A stretch of DNA of 36,237 nt from Bacteroidota bacterium (lineage in GTDB: Bacteria > Bacteroidota > Bacteroidia > Bacteroidales > UBA1715). A model generated the notes under the pieces. The model made no database searches, was not told where the DNA came from, and was given only the letters and a program-made list of their open reading frames with translations. The position numbers and the translations under genes were made by a program. Positions 15,312-23,294 of this stretch are shown in pieces. Where the stretch lies: contig WQTX01000017.1 in the NCBI GenBank assembly GCA_009786075.1, forward strand, positions 1 through 36,237, read 5' to 3'. Within the stretch, counting starts at the first letter, position 1. Each line of letters starts with the position of its first letter.

Positions 15312-15911
15312 TTATTCAGCAACAGGTCGAATAGTAAAGGCGCTTCTCCGTGAATAATTGTGCCACACTGCATCGCTGCTAATTAAATAAACAATAAATG
15401 CGTATGTTTCGTCAAAAGGCGTACTGCTCCAATAACCACCTGTAGCTCCAACAATAAATAATTCTCCATGATAAGGTTTTCTATATCCGGTTGCGGGTAA
15501 AAACAAAGAGTTGCCTGTGTTTTTATCGGTAAACTTTCTGCCGCTTACTCCGTTTTGAATTGCCCATTCATGTTTTACGTTTGCTGTGTCCAATAAAGTT
15601 CTCAATTCCGCCAGTGTCGGTACTCGCCAGCCCGTGGGCGAAGGGTCGTTTTCTCGTTCCCACGTAGTACCGGTGGGTAGCGAAGAATCCCAATTATTTA
15701 CATTTCCTATTGCCGTCCACGCCGTTTTTCGATTCCATTGATACATCATGCCGGCATCTTCGGGCGTGTCGGCAAATGTGCCTGCAGAATTTACATTGCG
15801 CGTAGCCCATGTTACACCATTGATTACTACCCCTTTGTCGGCAGTGTTGTTAGTGCATGCTATCGTAAAAAATAGTGCGATTATGAGAAAAAAGTGTGTA
15901 AAGTTTTTCAT
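15312..15911 (-). CDS. FISUMP-domain lipoprotein
   Basis: 199 residues. The signal peptide ends in a lipobox-like FFTIAC with Cys19, so it is probably a lipoprotein. The rest matches the Fibrobacter-succinogenes-type major paralogous domain (TIGR02145): INGVTWATRNVNSAGTFA, MYQWNRKTAW, then GWRVPTLAELRTLLD, LFLPATGYR, GGYWSSTPFDETYAFIVYL and a final SAFTIRPVAE. Function of this domain is not established; it is common in surface or secreted proteins of Bacteroidota. It is transcribed away from 15984 from one half of a palindromic double promoter. Confidence 0.85.
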   Translation of the reverse strand: MKNFTHFFLIIALFFTIACTNNTADKGVVINGVTWATRNVNSAGTFADTPEDAGMMYQWNRKTAWTAIGNVNNWDSSLPTGTTWERENDPSPTGWRVPTLAELRTLLDTANVKHEWAIQNGVSGRKFTDKNTGNSLFLPATGYRKPYHGELFIVGATGGYWSSTPFDETYAFIVYLISSDAVWHNYSRRSAFTIRPVAE

Positions 15912-15934
15912 TTGTTCGTATGTACTTATTTTTA

Positions 15935-15953
15935 CAAAAATACTCTATTTTTG
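15935..15953. promoter_or_regulatory. Palindromic back-to-back promoter pair
   Basis: CAAAAATACTCTATTTTTG is a perfect 8-base inverted repeat with a 3-base centre. Each half is an exact TATTTTTG -7 box: the left half points left to the FISUMP gene, the right half points right to the gene at 15984. The two promoters must compete for polymerase. No clear -33 box on either side. Confidence 0.6.
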
Positions 15954-15983
15954 CAGGCTCTTAGCATTTGCTCATCGTTATTT

Positions 15984-17210
15984 ATGAACATTATGAAACA
16001 ATTTAAAGAAAGTTTTTTGCCAATTTGGAACGTAATAATCCCCAAAAACAAAGATGAAAAGTTGATTTTCGGAGTTTCTTTTTGTGTGTATGCGTGCATC
16101 AGCATATTATTTTTTGCAAAATATCAAAATCATTTTCCTCACTGGGAATTATTAAATTACGATATTGAACGTTGGTTTCACAAATTCTGTGTACCAAAAT
16201 CGTTATTTCCTTTCGACGGAGGAATTAAACATCCTCTATTGTCGGTGTTTTTTCTGCCGATAAACGGATTGGTACATATTGTACGATTGTTGAATTTCGG
16301 AACGTTGCCGTTGCATTATCTTGTGGTTATGCTTTTTTACAATTGTATGGCTGCATTATCAATTACCATACTATATAAATATTGTATACATTTAATTAAA
16401 AATTCAAAACTACAGGCACTTCTTTTTTGTATTGTTTATGCACTTTTTGCACATGTTTTGCTTTTATCTTTTGTACCCGAAACCTTTCAATTTTCTCTAT
16501 TGGGATTACTGCTTGTGCTGTATGTAACAACCGATAGCATGCTCAATCAAAAGAAAATTCCGGTATTTACCAATGTACTGCTTTTTGTGTACGCTGCGGG
16601 AACAACTTTGTCGAATGGCATAAAATACACGATAGCACAATTATTTCAACAGGGAAATTTCAAAGACAAACAAAAATCTATTATATGGTCGGCAGGAATT
16701 ACGGTTTTATTGATAGGAATTTCTTTTTTAGTAAATCTTTTTTGGGGAAAAATTCCCGCAAATAATGTTGTAGATTTTATGTTTTCAAGCCAAGCGCATA
16801 TAATTTCCGAAATGTTTTTTGAGCCTGTTTTATTTCACAACCATAATTCATTATGGGGAACCGGGAATGGAATTTTTACATATAGCTCAATTTTTCCGGT
16901 AATTATCAATCTTGTTTTTTATGCGATTATTGCGTGTGCAATTTTCGTAACTGTCAAGAAAAGAGCCGTTTTACTCCTTTTATCGTTTTTCGGAGTTGAT
17001 GTGTTTATACATCTTATATGCGGATTTGGCATTGCCGACTTATATATATATTGTTTACATTGGCTGTTTATTTTTCCTCTGCTTATCGGTTGGCTGTATA
17101 AAACTATTGGTAATAAAAAAATTATAATCGGGTTGAATATTGTGCTCGTATTGCTCAGTATTTCATTTGCAATTAACAATATACCTCGAATTATCAAATT
17201 GATTTATTAA
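15984..17210 (+). CDS. Polytopic membrane protein, DUF6080-like
   Basis: 408 residues with roughly ten hydrophobic segments, the first ISILFFAKYQNHF near residue 35. The loop with DGGIKHPLLSVFFLPINGL recalls the HPLL loop of the DUF6080 family, membrane proteins of unknown function in Bacteroidota that look like GT-C glycosyltransferases. No DxD-type signature is certain. The start ATG at 15984 was chosen over an in-frame ATG at 15894 because the promoter box at 15946-15953 lies between them. The 3' end overlaps the convergent acyltransferase by 17 bases. A role in glycan assembly is only suggested by neighbours. Confidence 0.7.
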   Translation: MNIMKQFKESFLPIWNVIIPKNKDEKLIFGVSFCVYACISILFFAKYQNHFPHWELLNYDIERWFHKFCVPKSLFPFDGGIKHPLLSVFFLPINGLVHIVRLLNFGTLPLHYLVVMLFYNCMAALSITILYKYCIHLIKNSKLQALLFCIVYALFAHVLLLSFVPETFQFSLLGLLLVLYVTTDSMLNQKKIPVFTNVLLFVYAAGTTLSNGIKYTIAQLFQQGNFKDKQKSIIWSAGITVLLIGISFLVNLFWGKIPANNVVDFMFSSQAHIISEMFFEPVLFHNHNSLWGTGNGIFTYSSIFPVIINLVFYAIIACAIFVTVKKRAVLLLLSFFGVDVFIHLICGFGIADLYIYCLHWLFIFPLLIGWLYKTIGNKKIIIGLNIVLVLLSISFAINNIPRIIKLIY

Positions 17211-18210
17211 ATCGTTCTACCCACGAAAACATTTTTCCGATAACTGCCGACAACGGAATTGCTAAAAGAAGAATGACGGCAAACGATATTCCTTGATTTA
17301 CCCCTGCGAAACACGTTTTTTTCAGATAACCAAGCAATAAAAATACAAACGGGTGGAATAAAAATATTGTCATTCCTCGCTGTACATATTGTTGATATAT
17401 CCAATCAAAAAACACATTGCTTCTCAAAAACTTTATTGCATATATAATACTGTCGGAAAAAATATACAAAATTGCCAATGCCGCCAGAGAGTAAGAAAAA
17501 AACATAGTATTAGGCGGGAATTTGTTGTTTTGCATATCAAGCGACTGCCCGAAAAATGTAACTAATGCAACCATTGAGAGCAAAGCGATTGCTATTACGG
17601 CACATGCAGGCAAAAATTGTATCTTTTTCGTTATTTCCGTAAAAAACAGTCCGAAATAGGTAAAAAAACCGTAGAATACAAACATTTTGGCGTAATATGA
17701 TATTTTACCGCCAATTCCAAAAAAATCCAAAGCAACTATCCCTAAAAAAAGAGCAATTAAAGGGAGATAGCGCATGCGTGTATTCCGTATTTTCTCGAAC
17801 AGAGGAAAAGCCAACATAACCAATAAATAAACAGGCACAAACCATACAGCTCTTGGGAGATAAAGAATAGTAGAACGAGACGAAACAAACGGATTTGCCC
17901 AGCTATACACCAAATTCCCAAAACCTTTAATTGTTTCGGGAGTACGAAATATCGAAATAAGTGCAATACAAATAACTCCATAAATCCAATATGGTATCAA
18001 AATTCGTCGGAAACGATTTACATAAAAACTACCCAAACTTTTTTTACTCGCCATTCCATTGCTCGCGCCTGCAATAAAAAAAAACAACGACATTTCTGTT
18101 AAAAAAAACGATTTGTGCCACGAAAAATATTCTAACCAATAAAGGCAATGCACAGAAATTACCCACATCATTGCCAAGCCTCTAAAAATGTCTAATTTTT
18201 CGTCTCGCAT
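17194..18210 (-). CDS. Membrane acyltransferase, family 3 (second copy)
   Basis: 338 residues with about ten hydrophobic segments. The N-terminal KLDIFRGLAMMWVISVHCLYW carries the conserved R and H of family 3 acyltransferases, followed by FLTEMSLFFFIAGASNGMASKKSLGSFYVNRFRRILIPYWIYG, the other typical segment. Likely acylates an exported sugar. It follows the DUF6311-type gene by 9 bases, so the two form an operon. It differs in sequence from the acyltransferase at 12219. Confidence 0.88.
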   Translation of the reverse strand: MRDEKLDIFRGLAMMWVISVHCLYWLEYFSWHKSFFLTEMSLFFFIAGASNGMASKKSLGSFYVNRFRRILIPYWIYGVICIALISIFRTPETIKGFGNLVYSWANPFVSSRSTILYLPRAVWFVPVYLLVMLAFPLFEKIRNTRMRYLPLIALFLGIVALDFFGIGGKISYYAKMFVFYGFFTYFGLFFTEITKKIQFLPACAVIAIALLSMVALVTFFGQSLDMQNNKFPPNTMFFSYSLAALAILYIFSDSIIYAIKFLRSNVFFDWIYQQYVQRGMTIFLFHPFVFLLLGYLKKTCFAGVNQGISFAVILLLAIPLSAVIGKMFSWVERFNKSI

Positions 18211-18219
18211 TTTTTCATT

Positions 18220-19887
18220 TTATTTACACTCCACATAATGCACTCCGTCAATACTCTGAATATTTTGCACAAAATTTCTCACAGTGGTATCATTTGTCAT
18301 ACGTTCATACATATCATTGGACAGTATGTACAAAGCCTTGTAACCCAATTGCGGCACTTTCCCTTGTTCTATTTCATTCAAAGCCCATTTAGTTTTATCC
18401 ATATTTTTTTGATTTTTCAATGTTAAATAGCCGGTATTTACCGTAAAATTATGTGTTATTGCTTGAAACCAAATATCGTGATATAAGCGGGCATTTTTAA
18501 CTTTAAATGTTGGCAATACAATGTGTTTATACTCTTGAAACAGTGTATTCCATTCCGGATTTTGAAATTGATTAGTATATTCCCGTTGAGAATAGGTGCG
18601 AATAAAATTTTTCTTTTCACTAAACAATGGCTGTAAATCAATAATTTGCAGCAATAGTAAAATAGGAATTATACATAACACCAAATTTTTATACATTTTA
18701 ACCGCGCAATAGATAGAATAAAACACAAGTACATACCAAAGAACCCAAATAAATCGCCCGGAACTTCGCAGTGTATGACAAATGTTCAAAATAGATGTAG
18801 GCAAGTGAAGTTCTAATAGTTTCGTACTTCCCCAATAAATGTTACTACTTATGGCAAACAGAGTAAAACACAACAAAACAATTGCAAATTCTTTGTGTTG
18901 AATTATATGTGTGCAAATATTTTTTACTGCATACCAACTGATTGATGCAATCAGTACAATCAATCCCAAGCCAAGATACGCAGCACCTTCCCATTCGCCA
19001 ACATTAACATTACCCATTTTTGGTATAAAAAGCGATTCATTGTTATGCGGATTGATAAATGTATTCAAATTGGCTTGATGCCAGCCAAATCCTGTTCGAG
19101 AATCAACGCCGCCCTGTAAATGAAAACAAAAAAAACAGGCAACACAAACAAGTAGTAAAAAACAAAAACCTGCCAATAGATGTTTTACGGAAATTTCTTT
19201 GTGTACTAATTTTTTAATAGCCAAAGCCATAAACAAAGGAAAAACCATAGCAACAAAATATGGGTGTACTCCGAAAGAAATAAACAACAGCAAACCCGCA
19301 TAAATCCACGTGCGGAACTGAATCGTGTTGCGCACATACATAAGCAACGCCGCCAAAATAATCCAATGAGCAGTTAAATTAATGTGCTGAAAAGCTCTGT
19401 TGAGCAAAATGGGCGAAATAATAAAAAATACGGAACAAGCAACTATTAGAATGGTATTTTTCAAATGTTCCCGTTTTTGAAACAGTTTGTTTTTTGCATT
19501 AAAAATATGCCGAAACAGCAACACCGAAAAAATCGCAGTCATAATAAAGTTGAACAATATCCATATTCCAAAATATTGATACTCGGCTTTAAAACCCAAT
19601 GGGCGCAATAATTTAAAAACAAATGAAACTAAGGGACTACTATCGGTTTGCAATGCAGAACCCACTTCGGGGTATTGCAACGATGTCATGGCAAATAAAT
19701 CCCACGAAAACGGCTCGGCTCTAAACAATGCTCCGCCCAAATAATTTTGCACCAAATCACCACCTTTCATTACTAAATTAATGTTGGAAGGCGATAATGA
19801 TTGTGCCGTAAAAATCCAAAGATACAATACTATTGCAACAACAATACTTATGAGCATATCGGCATTTTTCAGACAAAATTTTTTCAT
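18220..19887 (-). CDS. Polytopic membrane protein, DUF6311-like (GT-C-type)
   Basis: 555 residues with about eleven hydrophobic segments and a soluble C-terminal part (about 450-555). The N-terminal periplasmic loop KGGDLVQNYLGGALFRAEPFSWDLF... SALQTDSSPLVSFVFKLL is typical of DUF6311 proteins, which resemble GT-C glycosyltransferases with an acidic residue in the first loop (here GGD). The substrate is unknown. It starts an operon with the acyltransferase downstream. A -7 box (TACATTTG) lies about 160 bases upstream, beyond a C/G repeat. Confidence 0.75.
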   Translation of the reverse strand: MKKFCLKNADMLISIVVAIVLYLWIFTAQSLSPSNINLVMKGGDLVQNYLGGALFRAEPFSWDLFAMTSLQYPEVGSALQTDSSPLVSFVFKLLRPLGFKAEYQYFGIWILFNFIMTAIFSVLLFRHIFNAKNKLFQKREHLKNTILIVACSVFFIISPILLNRAFQHINLTAHWIILAALLMYVRNTIQFRTWIYAGLLLFISFGVHPYFVAMVFPLFMALAIKKLVHKEISVKHLLAGFCFLLLVCVACFFCFHLQGGVDSRTGFGWHQANLNTFINPHNNESLFIPKMGNVNVGEWEGAAYLGLGLIVLIASISWYAVKNICTHIIQHKEFAIVLLCFTLFAISSNIYWGSTKLLELHLPTSILNICHTLRSSGRFIWVLWYVLVFYSIYCAVKMYKNLVLCIIPILLLLQIIDLQPLFSEKKNFIRTYSQREYTNQFQNPEWNTLFQEYKHIVLPTFKVKNARLYHDIWFQAITHNFTVNTGYLTLKNQKNMDKTKWALNEIEQGKVPQLGYKALYILSNDMYERMTNDTTVRNFVQNIQSIDGVHYVECK

Positions 19888-19904
19888 TGGAGTTTTCTGT
19901 TTTA

Positions 19905-20022
19905 CCCCCTAAATCCCCCTCAAGGGGGACTTTGAGCCTGTGGTTTAATTTGTTGCTTAACTCACTTATTTTTTATTAACTTTTATTTTTTTTCCTGCTC
20001 CCCCTTTAGGGGGGTGGGGGGA
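19905..20022. repeat. Two inverted copies of a C/G-rich repeat
   Basis: ACCCCCTAAATCCCCCTCAA plus GGGGGACTTTGAGCC (about 19904-19936) and an inverted relative (CTCCCCCTTTAGGGGGGTGG with GGGGAC, 19998-20022) flank about 60 bases of AT-rich sequence. Each copy also folds on itself. They lie in the 380-base gap between the divergent DUF6311 and mmdA genes. Apart from these copies and the two promoters I see nothing else in the gap. Confidence 0.65.
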
Positions 20023-20046
20023 CATACATCAAATTAAAGCAAACTA

Positions 20047-20054
20047 CAAATGTA
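20047..20054 (-). promoter_or_regulatory. -7 box for the DUF6311-acyltransferase operon
   Basis: Minus-strand TACATTTG, an exact TAnnTTTG match, about 160 bases upstream of the start at 19887. The transcript leader would contain both C/G repeats. Confidence 0.4.
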
Positions 20055-20178
20055 ATAATTTCTTTTGAATAAAAAAAGTGAAAAATTTCAATTTATTCCA
20101 TTATACATGAATGTTTTTTGTTTATGTTTGCAGTTGCATGAACACAAGAAAAAAAACAAGAATAATAGACATTACACC

Positions 20179-20207
20179 TTGTTATTAAATTAATAATTAT
20201 ATATTTG
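20179..20207 (+). promoter_or_regulatory. Promoter for the mmdA operon
   Basis: TTG at 20179-20181, an 18-base spacer and TATATTTG at 20200-20207, giving a leader of about 55 bases before mmdA. Confidence 0.65.
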
Positions 20208-20267
20208 TGGTTCTAACCTAAATCTCAAAAAGAAAAAAGTCAAACGTATGTAAATTTCAATAATAAT

Positions 20268-21821
20268 ATGAAAAATAAGATAGAAGAACTTTACGAGTTA
20301 AGCGCGAAGGCTAAACTCGGCGGCGGACAAAAGCGTATTGATTCGCAGCATGCCAAAAATAAATTTACGGCTCGTGAACGCATTGCTATGCTGCTTGACG
20401 AAGGCAGTTTTGAAGAACTTGATATGTTTGTAACGCATCGCTGTACGGATTTTGGTTTGGAAAAAGAACACTATTTGGGCGATGGTGTTGTTACCGGCAA
20501 AGGTACGATAGATGGTCGGTTGGTGTATGTTTTTGCACAAGATTTTACGGTTTTTGGCGGTTCGCTATCTGAAACAATGGCACAAAAAATATGCAAAGTG
20601 CAAGACCTTGCCATGAAAATGGGCGCTCCCATTATCGGCATTAACGATTCTGGCGGCGCACGCATACAAGAGGGCGTACAAAGTTTGGCAGGTTATGCCG
20701 AAATTTTCCAACGCAACATTTTGGCATCGGGTGTTGTGCCGCAAATCTCTGCCATATTTGGTCCTTGTGCCGGCGGGGCGGTTTATTCGCCTGCGTTGAC
20801 AGATTTTATCCTGATGATTGAAGGACTGAGCTATATGTTCGTAACCGGTCCGAAGGTAGTAAAAACCGTTACACACGAAGAAGTTACAACGGAAGAACTT
20901 GGCGGAGCATTTGTGCACGCCGCTAAATCGGGCGTTACGCACTTTGTGGCAAAAACCGAACAGGAAGGCGTTTTATTAATTCGCAAATTAATAAGTTATA
21001 TTCCTCAGAACAATTTGGAAGATGCTCCTCTGCAAACAGCTACCGACAGTATTACTCGCATTGACGAAAGACTAAACAGCATTATTCCCGATAATCCAAA
21101 CAAACCGTATGATATGAAAGAAATTATTCTTTCTTTGGTGGACAATTCGGAGTTTTTGGAAGTGCAACCGCTCTATGCGCCCAATATTATTTGCGGTTTT
21201 TCCCGTTTCGACGGTCAATCGGTAGGAATTGTGGCAAGTCAGCCTAATTATATTGCCGGCACGCTTGATATTAACGCATCGCGCAAGGCGGCTCGTTTTG
21301 TTCGTTTTTGCGATGCCTTTAATATTCCTCTTCTAACGTTGGTCGATGTGCCGGGTTTCCTTCCGGGAACAGCACAAGAGTACGGCGGTATTATTGTGCA
21401 CGGCGCAAAATTATTGTATGCCTATGGCGAAGCTACCGTGCCCAAAATAACTGTTATTCTACGCAAAGCCTACGGCGGCGCTTATGATGTAATGAGTTCC
21501 AAACACCTGCGAGGCGATGTAAACTATGCGTGGCCCACTGCCGAAATCGCTGTAATGGGAGGAAAAGGGGCAATAGAAATTGTATATGGTAGCGAAATAG
21601 CAAAAATTACCGATGCTGCAGAGCGCGAAAAATTCATTGACGAAAAAATGATTGAGTATCGCCAAAAATTCTCAAATCCGTATGTGGCAGCAAAATACGG
21701 TTATATCGACGACATTATAGAACCGAGCACTACCCGATTCCGTATTATACAGTCTCTTAGAGGATTAGCCACTAAAAAAGTATTGAATCCGCCGAAAAAA
21801 CACTCTAATTTACCACTGTAA
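20268..21821 (+). CDS. mmdA: Methylmalonyl-CoA carboxyltransferase/decarboxylase alpha subunit
   Basis: 517 residues of the acyl-CoA carboxyltransferase family (MmdA, PccB, transcarboxylase 12S), in the usual size range. It transfers the carboxyl of methylmalonyl-CoA to carrier-bound biotin, making propionyl-CoA. Seen: [28 protein letters not shown], the N-terminal crotonase-fold oxyanion region [30 protein letters not shown], and in the second half [29 protein letters not shown] and [12 protein letters not shown]. It leads an operon with an OadG-like small protein, a biotin carrier and purine nucleoside phosphorylase. In Bacteroidota this enzyme serves the succinate-propionate route. Confidence 0.93.
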   Translation: MKNKIEELYELSAKAKLGGGQKRIDSQHAKNKFTARERIAMLLDEGSFEELDMFVTHRCTDFGLEKEHYLGDGVVTGKGTIDGRLVYVFAQDFTVFGGSLSETMAQKICKVQDLAMKMGAPIIGINDSGGARIQEGVQSLAGYAEIFQRNILASGVVPQISAIFGPCAGGAVYSPALTDFILMIEGLSYMFVTGPKVVKTVTHEEVTTEELGGAFVHAAKSGVTHFVAKTEQEGVLLIRKLISYIPQNNLEDAPLQTATDSITRIDERLNSIIPDNPNKPYDMKEIILSLVDNSEFLEVQPLYAPNIICGFSRFDGQSVGIVASQPNYIAGTLDINASRKAARFVRFCDAFNIPLLTLVDVPGFLPGTAQEYGGIIVHGAKLLYAYGEATVPKITVILRKAYGGAYDVMSSKHLRGDVNYAWPTAEIAVMGGKGAIEIVYGSEIAKITDAAEREKFIDEKMIEYRQKFSNPYVAAKYGYIDDIIEPSTTRFRIIQSLRGLATKKVLNPPKKHSNLPL

Positions 21822-21833
21822 AACATAAGCAAT

Positions 21834-22013
21834 ATGGTACAAGATACTAACGAAATACACGGAGAAGTTGCTACTGCTATTGCAATGGCTCTCTACTTAT
21901 ACAAAATGGAGTTTGCCCATAATAAATTGCCTTTTAAACCAACTTTACAGCGAGTGTTCAATTCTCCTTGGAGTTCCAAGGTGCTTACTTTACGACAAAA
22001 TCCACGACAATAA
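21834..22013 (+). CDS. Small OadG-like subunit of the decarboxylase complex
   Basis: A 59-residue frame exactly filling the space between mmdA and the biotin carrier, 12 bases after mmdA. The sequence MVQDTNEIHGEVATAIAMAL continues with a short hydrophobic stretch (AIAMALYLY) and ends in SPWSSKVLTLRQ, a tail I recognise from small proteins at this place in Bacteroidota mmdA operons. There it probably follows or replaces the OadG gamma subunit. It has no full transmembrane helix of normal length. The role is inferred from position. Confidence 0.7.
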   Translation: MVQDTNEIHGEVATAIAMALYLYKMEFAHNKLPFKPTLQRVFNSPWSSKVLTLRQNPRQ

Positions 22014-22030
22014 TTTTAAAATCCTTAATC

Positions 22031-22453
22031 ATGAAACAGTTTTCTTTTATTATAAATGGCAACGAATACGAAGTAAATATCAACTCCGTGGAAGACAACA
22101 CTGCCGAAGTGGAAGTGAATGGCACTACCTATTCAGTAGAAACCGTACAACAACCCGAACCCGAAACGCCAACATTTGCGGCTACTGCACCGGCAACAAA
22201 TAGTGCAACAACGAGCGCACCAGCACCAAGTGGCGGCGGCGGAAACGCAATCAAATCACCACTACCGGGAATTATTCTCAATATATTCGTAAGCGAAGGG
22301 CAGCAAGTAAAAGTAGGCGACCAACTCTGCTGCTTAGAGGCAATGAAAATGGAAAACATTATCAATGCCGACCAAAACGGCACAATCAAAGCAATCCATA
22401 TTGCCAAAGGCAAAACGGTGATGGAAGGCGATGTTATGTTTGAAATGGCATAA
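22031..22453 (+). CDS. Biotin carboxyl carrier protein
   Basis: 140 residues. An N-terminal beta-rich part (KQFSFIINGNEYEVN to about 40), a proline/alanine-rich hinge (41-72), then a biotinyl domain with the attachment site EAMKMEN and Lys106 as the biotinylated residue. Carries the carboxyl group for the mmdA product and possibly for the carboxyltransferase at 13513, whose own carrier domain is degenerate. The ATG at 22031 was chosen: an in-frame ATG at 21968 would lie inside the preceding small gene and add a non-homologous tail. It ends directly against the next start (TAAATG). Confidence 0.93.
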   Translation: MKQFSFIINGNEYEVNINSVEDNTAEVEVNGTTYSVETVQQPEPETPTFAATAPATNSATTSAPAPSGGGGNAIKSPLPGIILNIFVSEGQQVKVGDQLCCLEAMKMENIINADQNGTIKAIHIAKGKTVMEGDVMFEMA

Positions 22454-23275
22454 ATGGAAACAATCCTCGAATGTTGTAATTTTTTACGTTCACGCACAAG
22501 TATAACGCCTCGCGTTGCACTCATTTTGGGTAGCGGTATGGGCAATTTATTAGAGCAAGTACAGGTAGATGTGAGTATTCCCTATAAAGAAATCCCACAT
22601 TTTCCAATTTCTACGGTTGAAGGACACGCCGGCAATCTTATTTTTGGAACAATTGCCGAGGTGCCGGTAGTTGTCATGCAAGGACGTTTTCATTATTACG
22701 AAGGGTATTCCATGCAACAGATTGCTTTTCCTGTGCGGGTAATGAAATTCTTGGGAGCAGAATTTTTGTTTTTGGCAAATGCTACCGGCGGACTCAACCC
22801 CGATTACCGAACCGGCGATATTGTAATTATTACCGACCATATAAATTTACAACCCGACAATCCGTTGCGCGGCAAAAATGACGAACGCTTGGGCGTGCGT
22901 TTTCCTGATATGAGCAAAGCCTACGATACGGAATGTATTGAAAATGCTAAGAAAATAGCTACTAAAAATAATATTTTATTGCACAGCGGCATATACGCAG
23001 GCTGCTGCGGACCTTCACTTGAAACACCTGCCGAATATCGAATGTTCCGTTTATTGGGCGGCGATGTAGTGGGAATGTCGTCAGTTCCCGAAGTTATAGC
23101 GGCTCGTCATGTTGGTTTGCGTTGCTGCGCTTTGGCAGCAGTTACCAACGAAAGTGCAAGCGCACAACAAGGCATAGAAACTTCGTTTGCCGATGTGCAA
23201 CGTAATGCGAACAATGCGTTACCGAATATGACTACAATTTTTGTTGGTTTGATTGCAAACTTTTCCAAAGTTTAG
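22454..23275 (+). CDS. Purine nucleoside phosphorylase (inosine/guanosine type)
   Basis: 273 residues of the trimeric PNP family, splitting inosine and guanosine with phosphate to base and ribose-1-phosphate. Seen: the phosphate-binding LILGSGMG, the family signature GRFHYYEGYSM, NATGGLNPDYRTGDIVIITDHINL, and the base-binding end CCALAAVTNESAS. Its ATG follows the biotin-carrier stop with no gap, so it is co-transcribed with the carboxylase genes, where a sodium-pump beta subunit gene (oadB) would often be expected. The stop codon is the loop of a perfect palindrome. Confidence 0.94.
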   Translation: METILECCNFLRSRTSITPRVALILGSGMGNLLEQVQVDVSIPYKEIPHFPISTVEGHAGNLIFGTIAEVPVVVMQGRFHYYEGYSMQQIAFPVRVMKFLGAEFLFLANATGGLNPDYRTGDIVIITDHINLQPDNPLRGKNDERLGVRFPDMSKAYDTECIENAKKIATKNNILLHSGIYAGCCGPSLETPAEYRMFRLLGGDVVGMSSVPEVIAARHVGLRCCALAAVTNESASAQQGIETSFADVQRNANNALPNMTTIFVGLIANFSKV

Positions 23276-23290
23276 AACTTTGGAAAAGTT
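23258..23290. repeat. Perfect 15-bp palindrome with the stop codon as its loop
   Basis: AACTTTTCCAAAGTT (23258-23272), TAG, then AACTTTGGAAAAGTT (23276-23290). The three-base loop is the stop codon of the phosphorylase gene. No T run follows on either strand, so it is not a standard terminator. It sits between two convergent genes. Confidence 0.8.
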
Positions 23291-23294
23291 ACAT

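Noticed and set aside
15894-15983. Longer start for the membrane protein at 15984
   Set aside because: The extension overlaps the divergent FISUMP gene and spans the palindromic promoter pair.
21868-22203. 111-residue frame overlapping the biotin carrier
   Set aside because: It runs in another frame across two better-supported genes (21834-22013 and 22031-22453) and has no family features.
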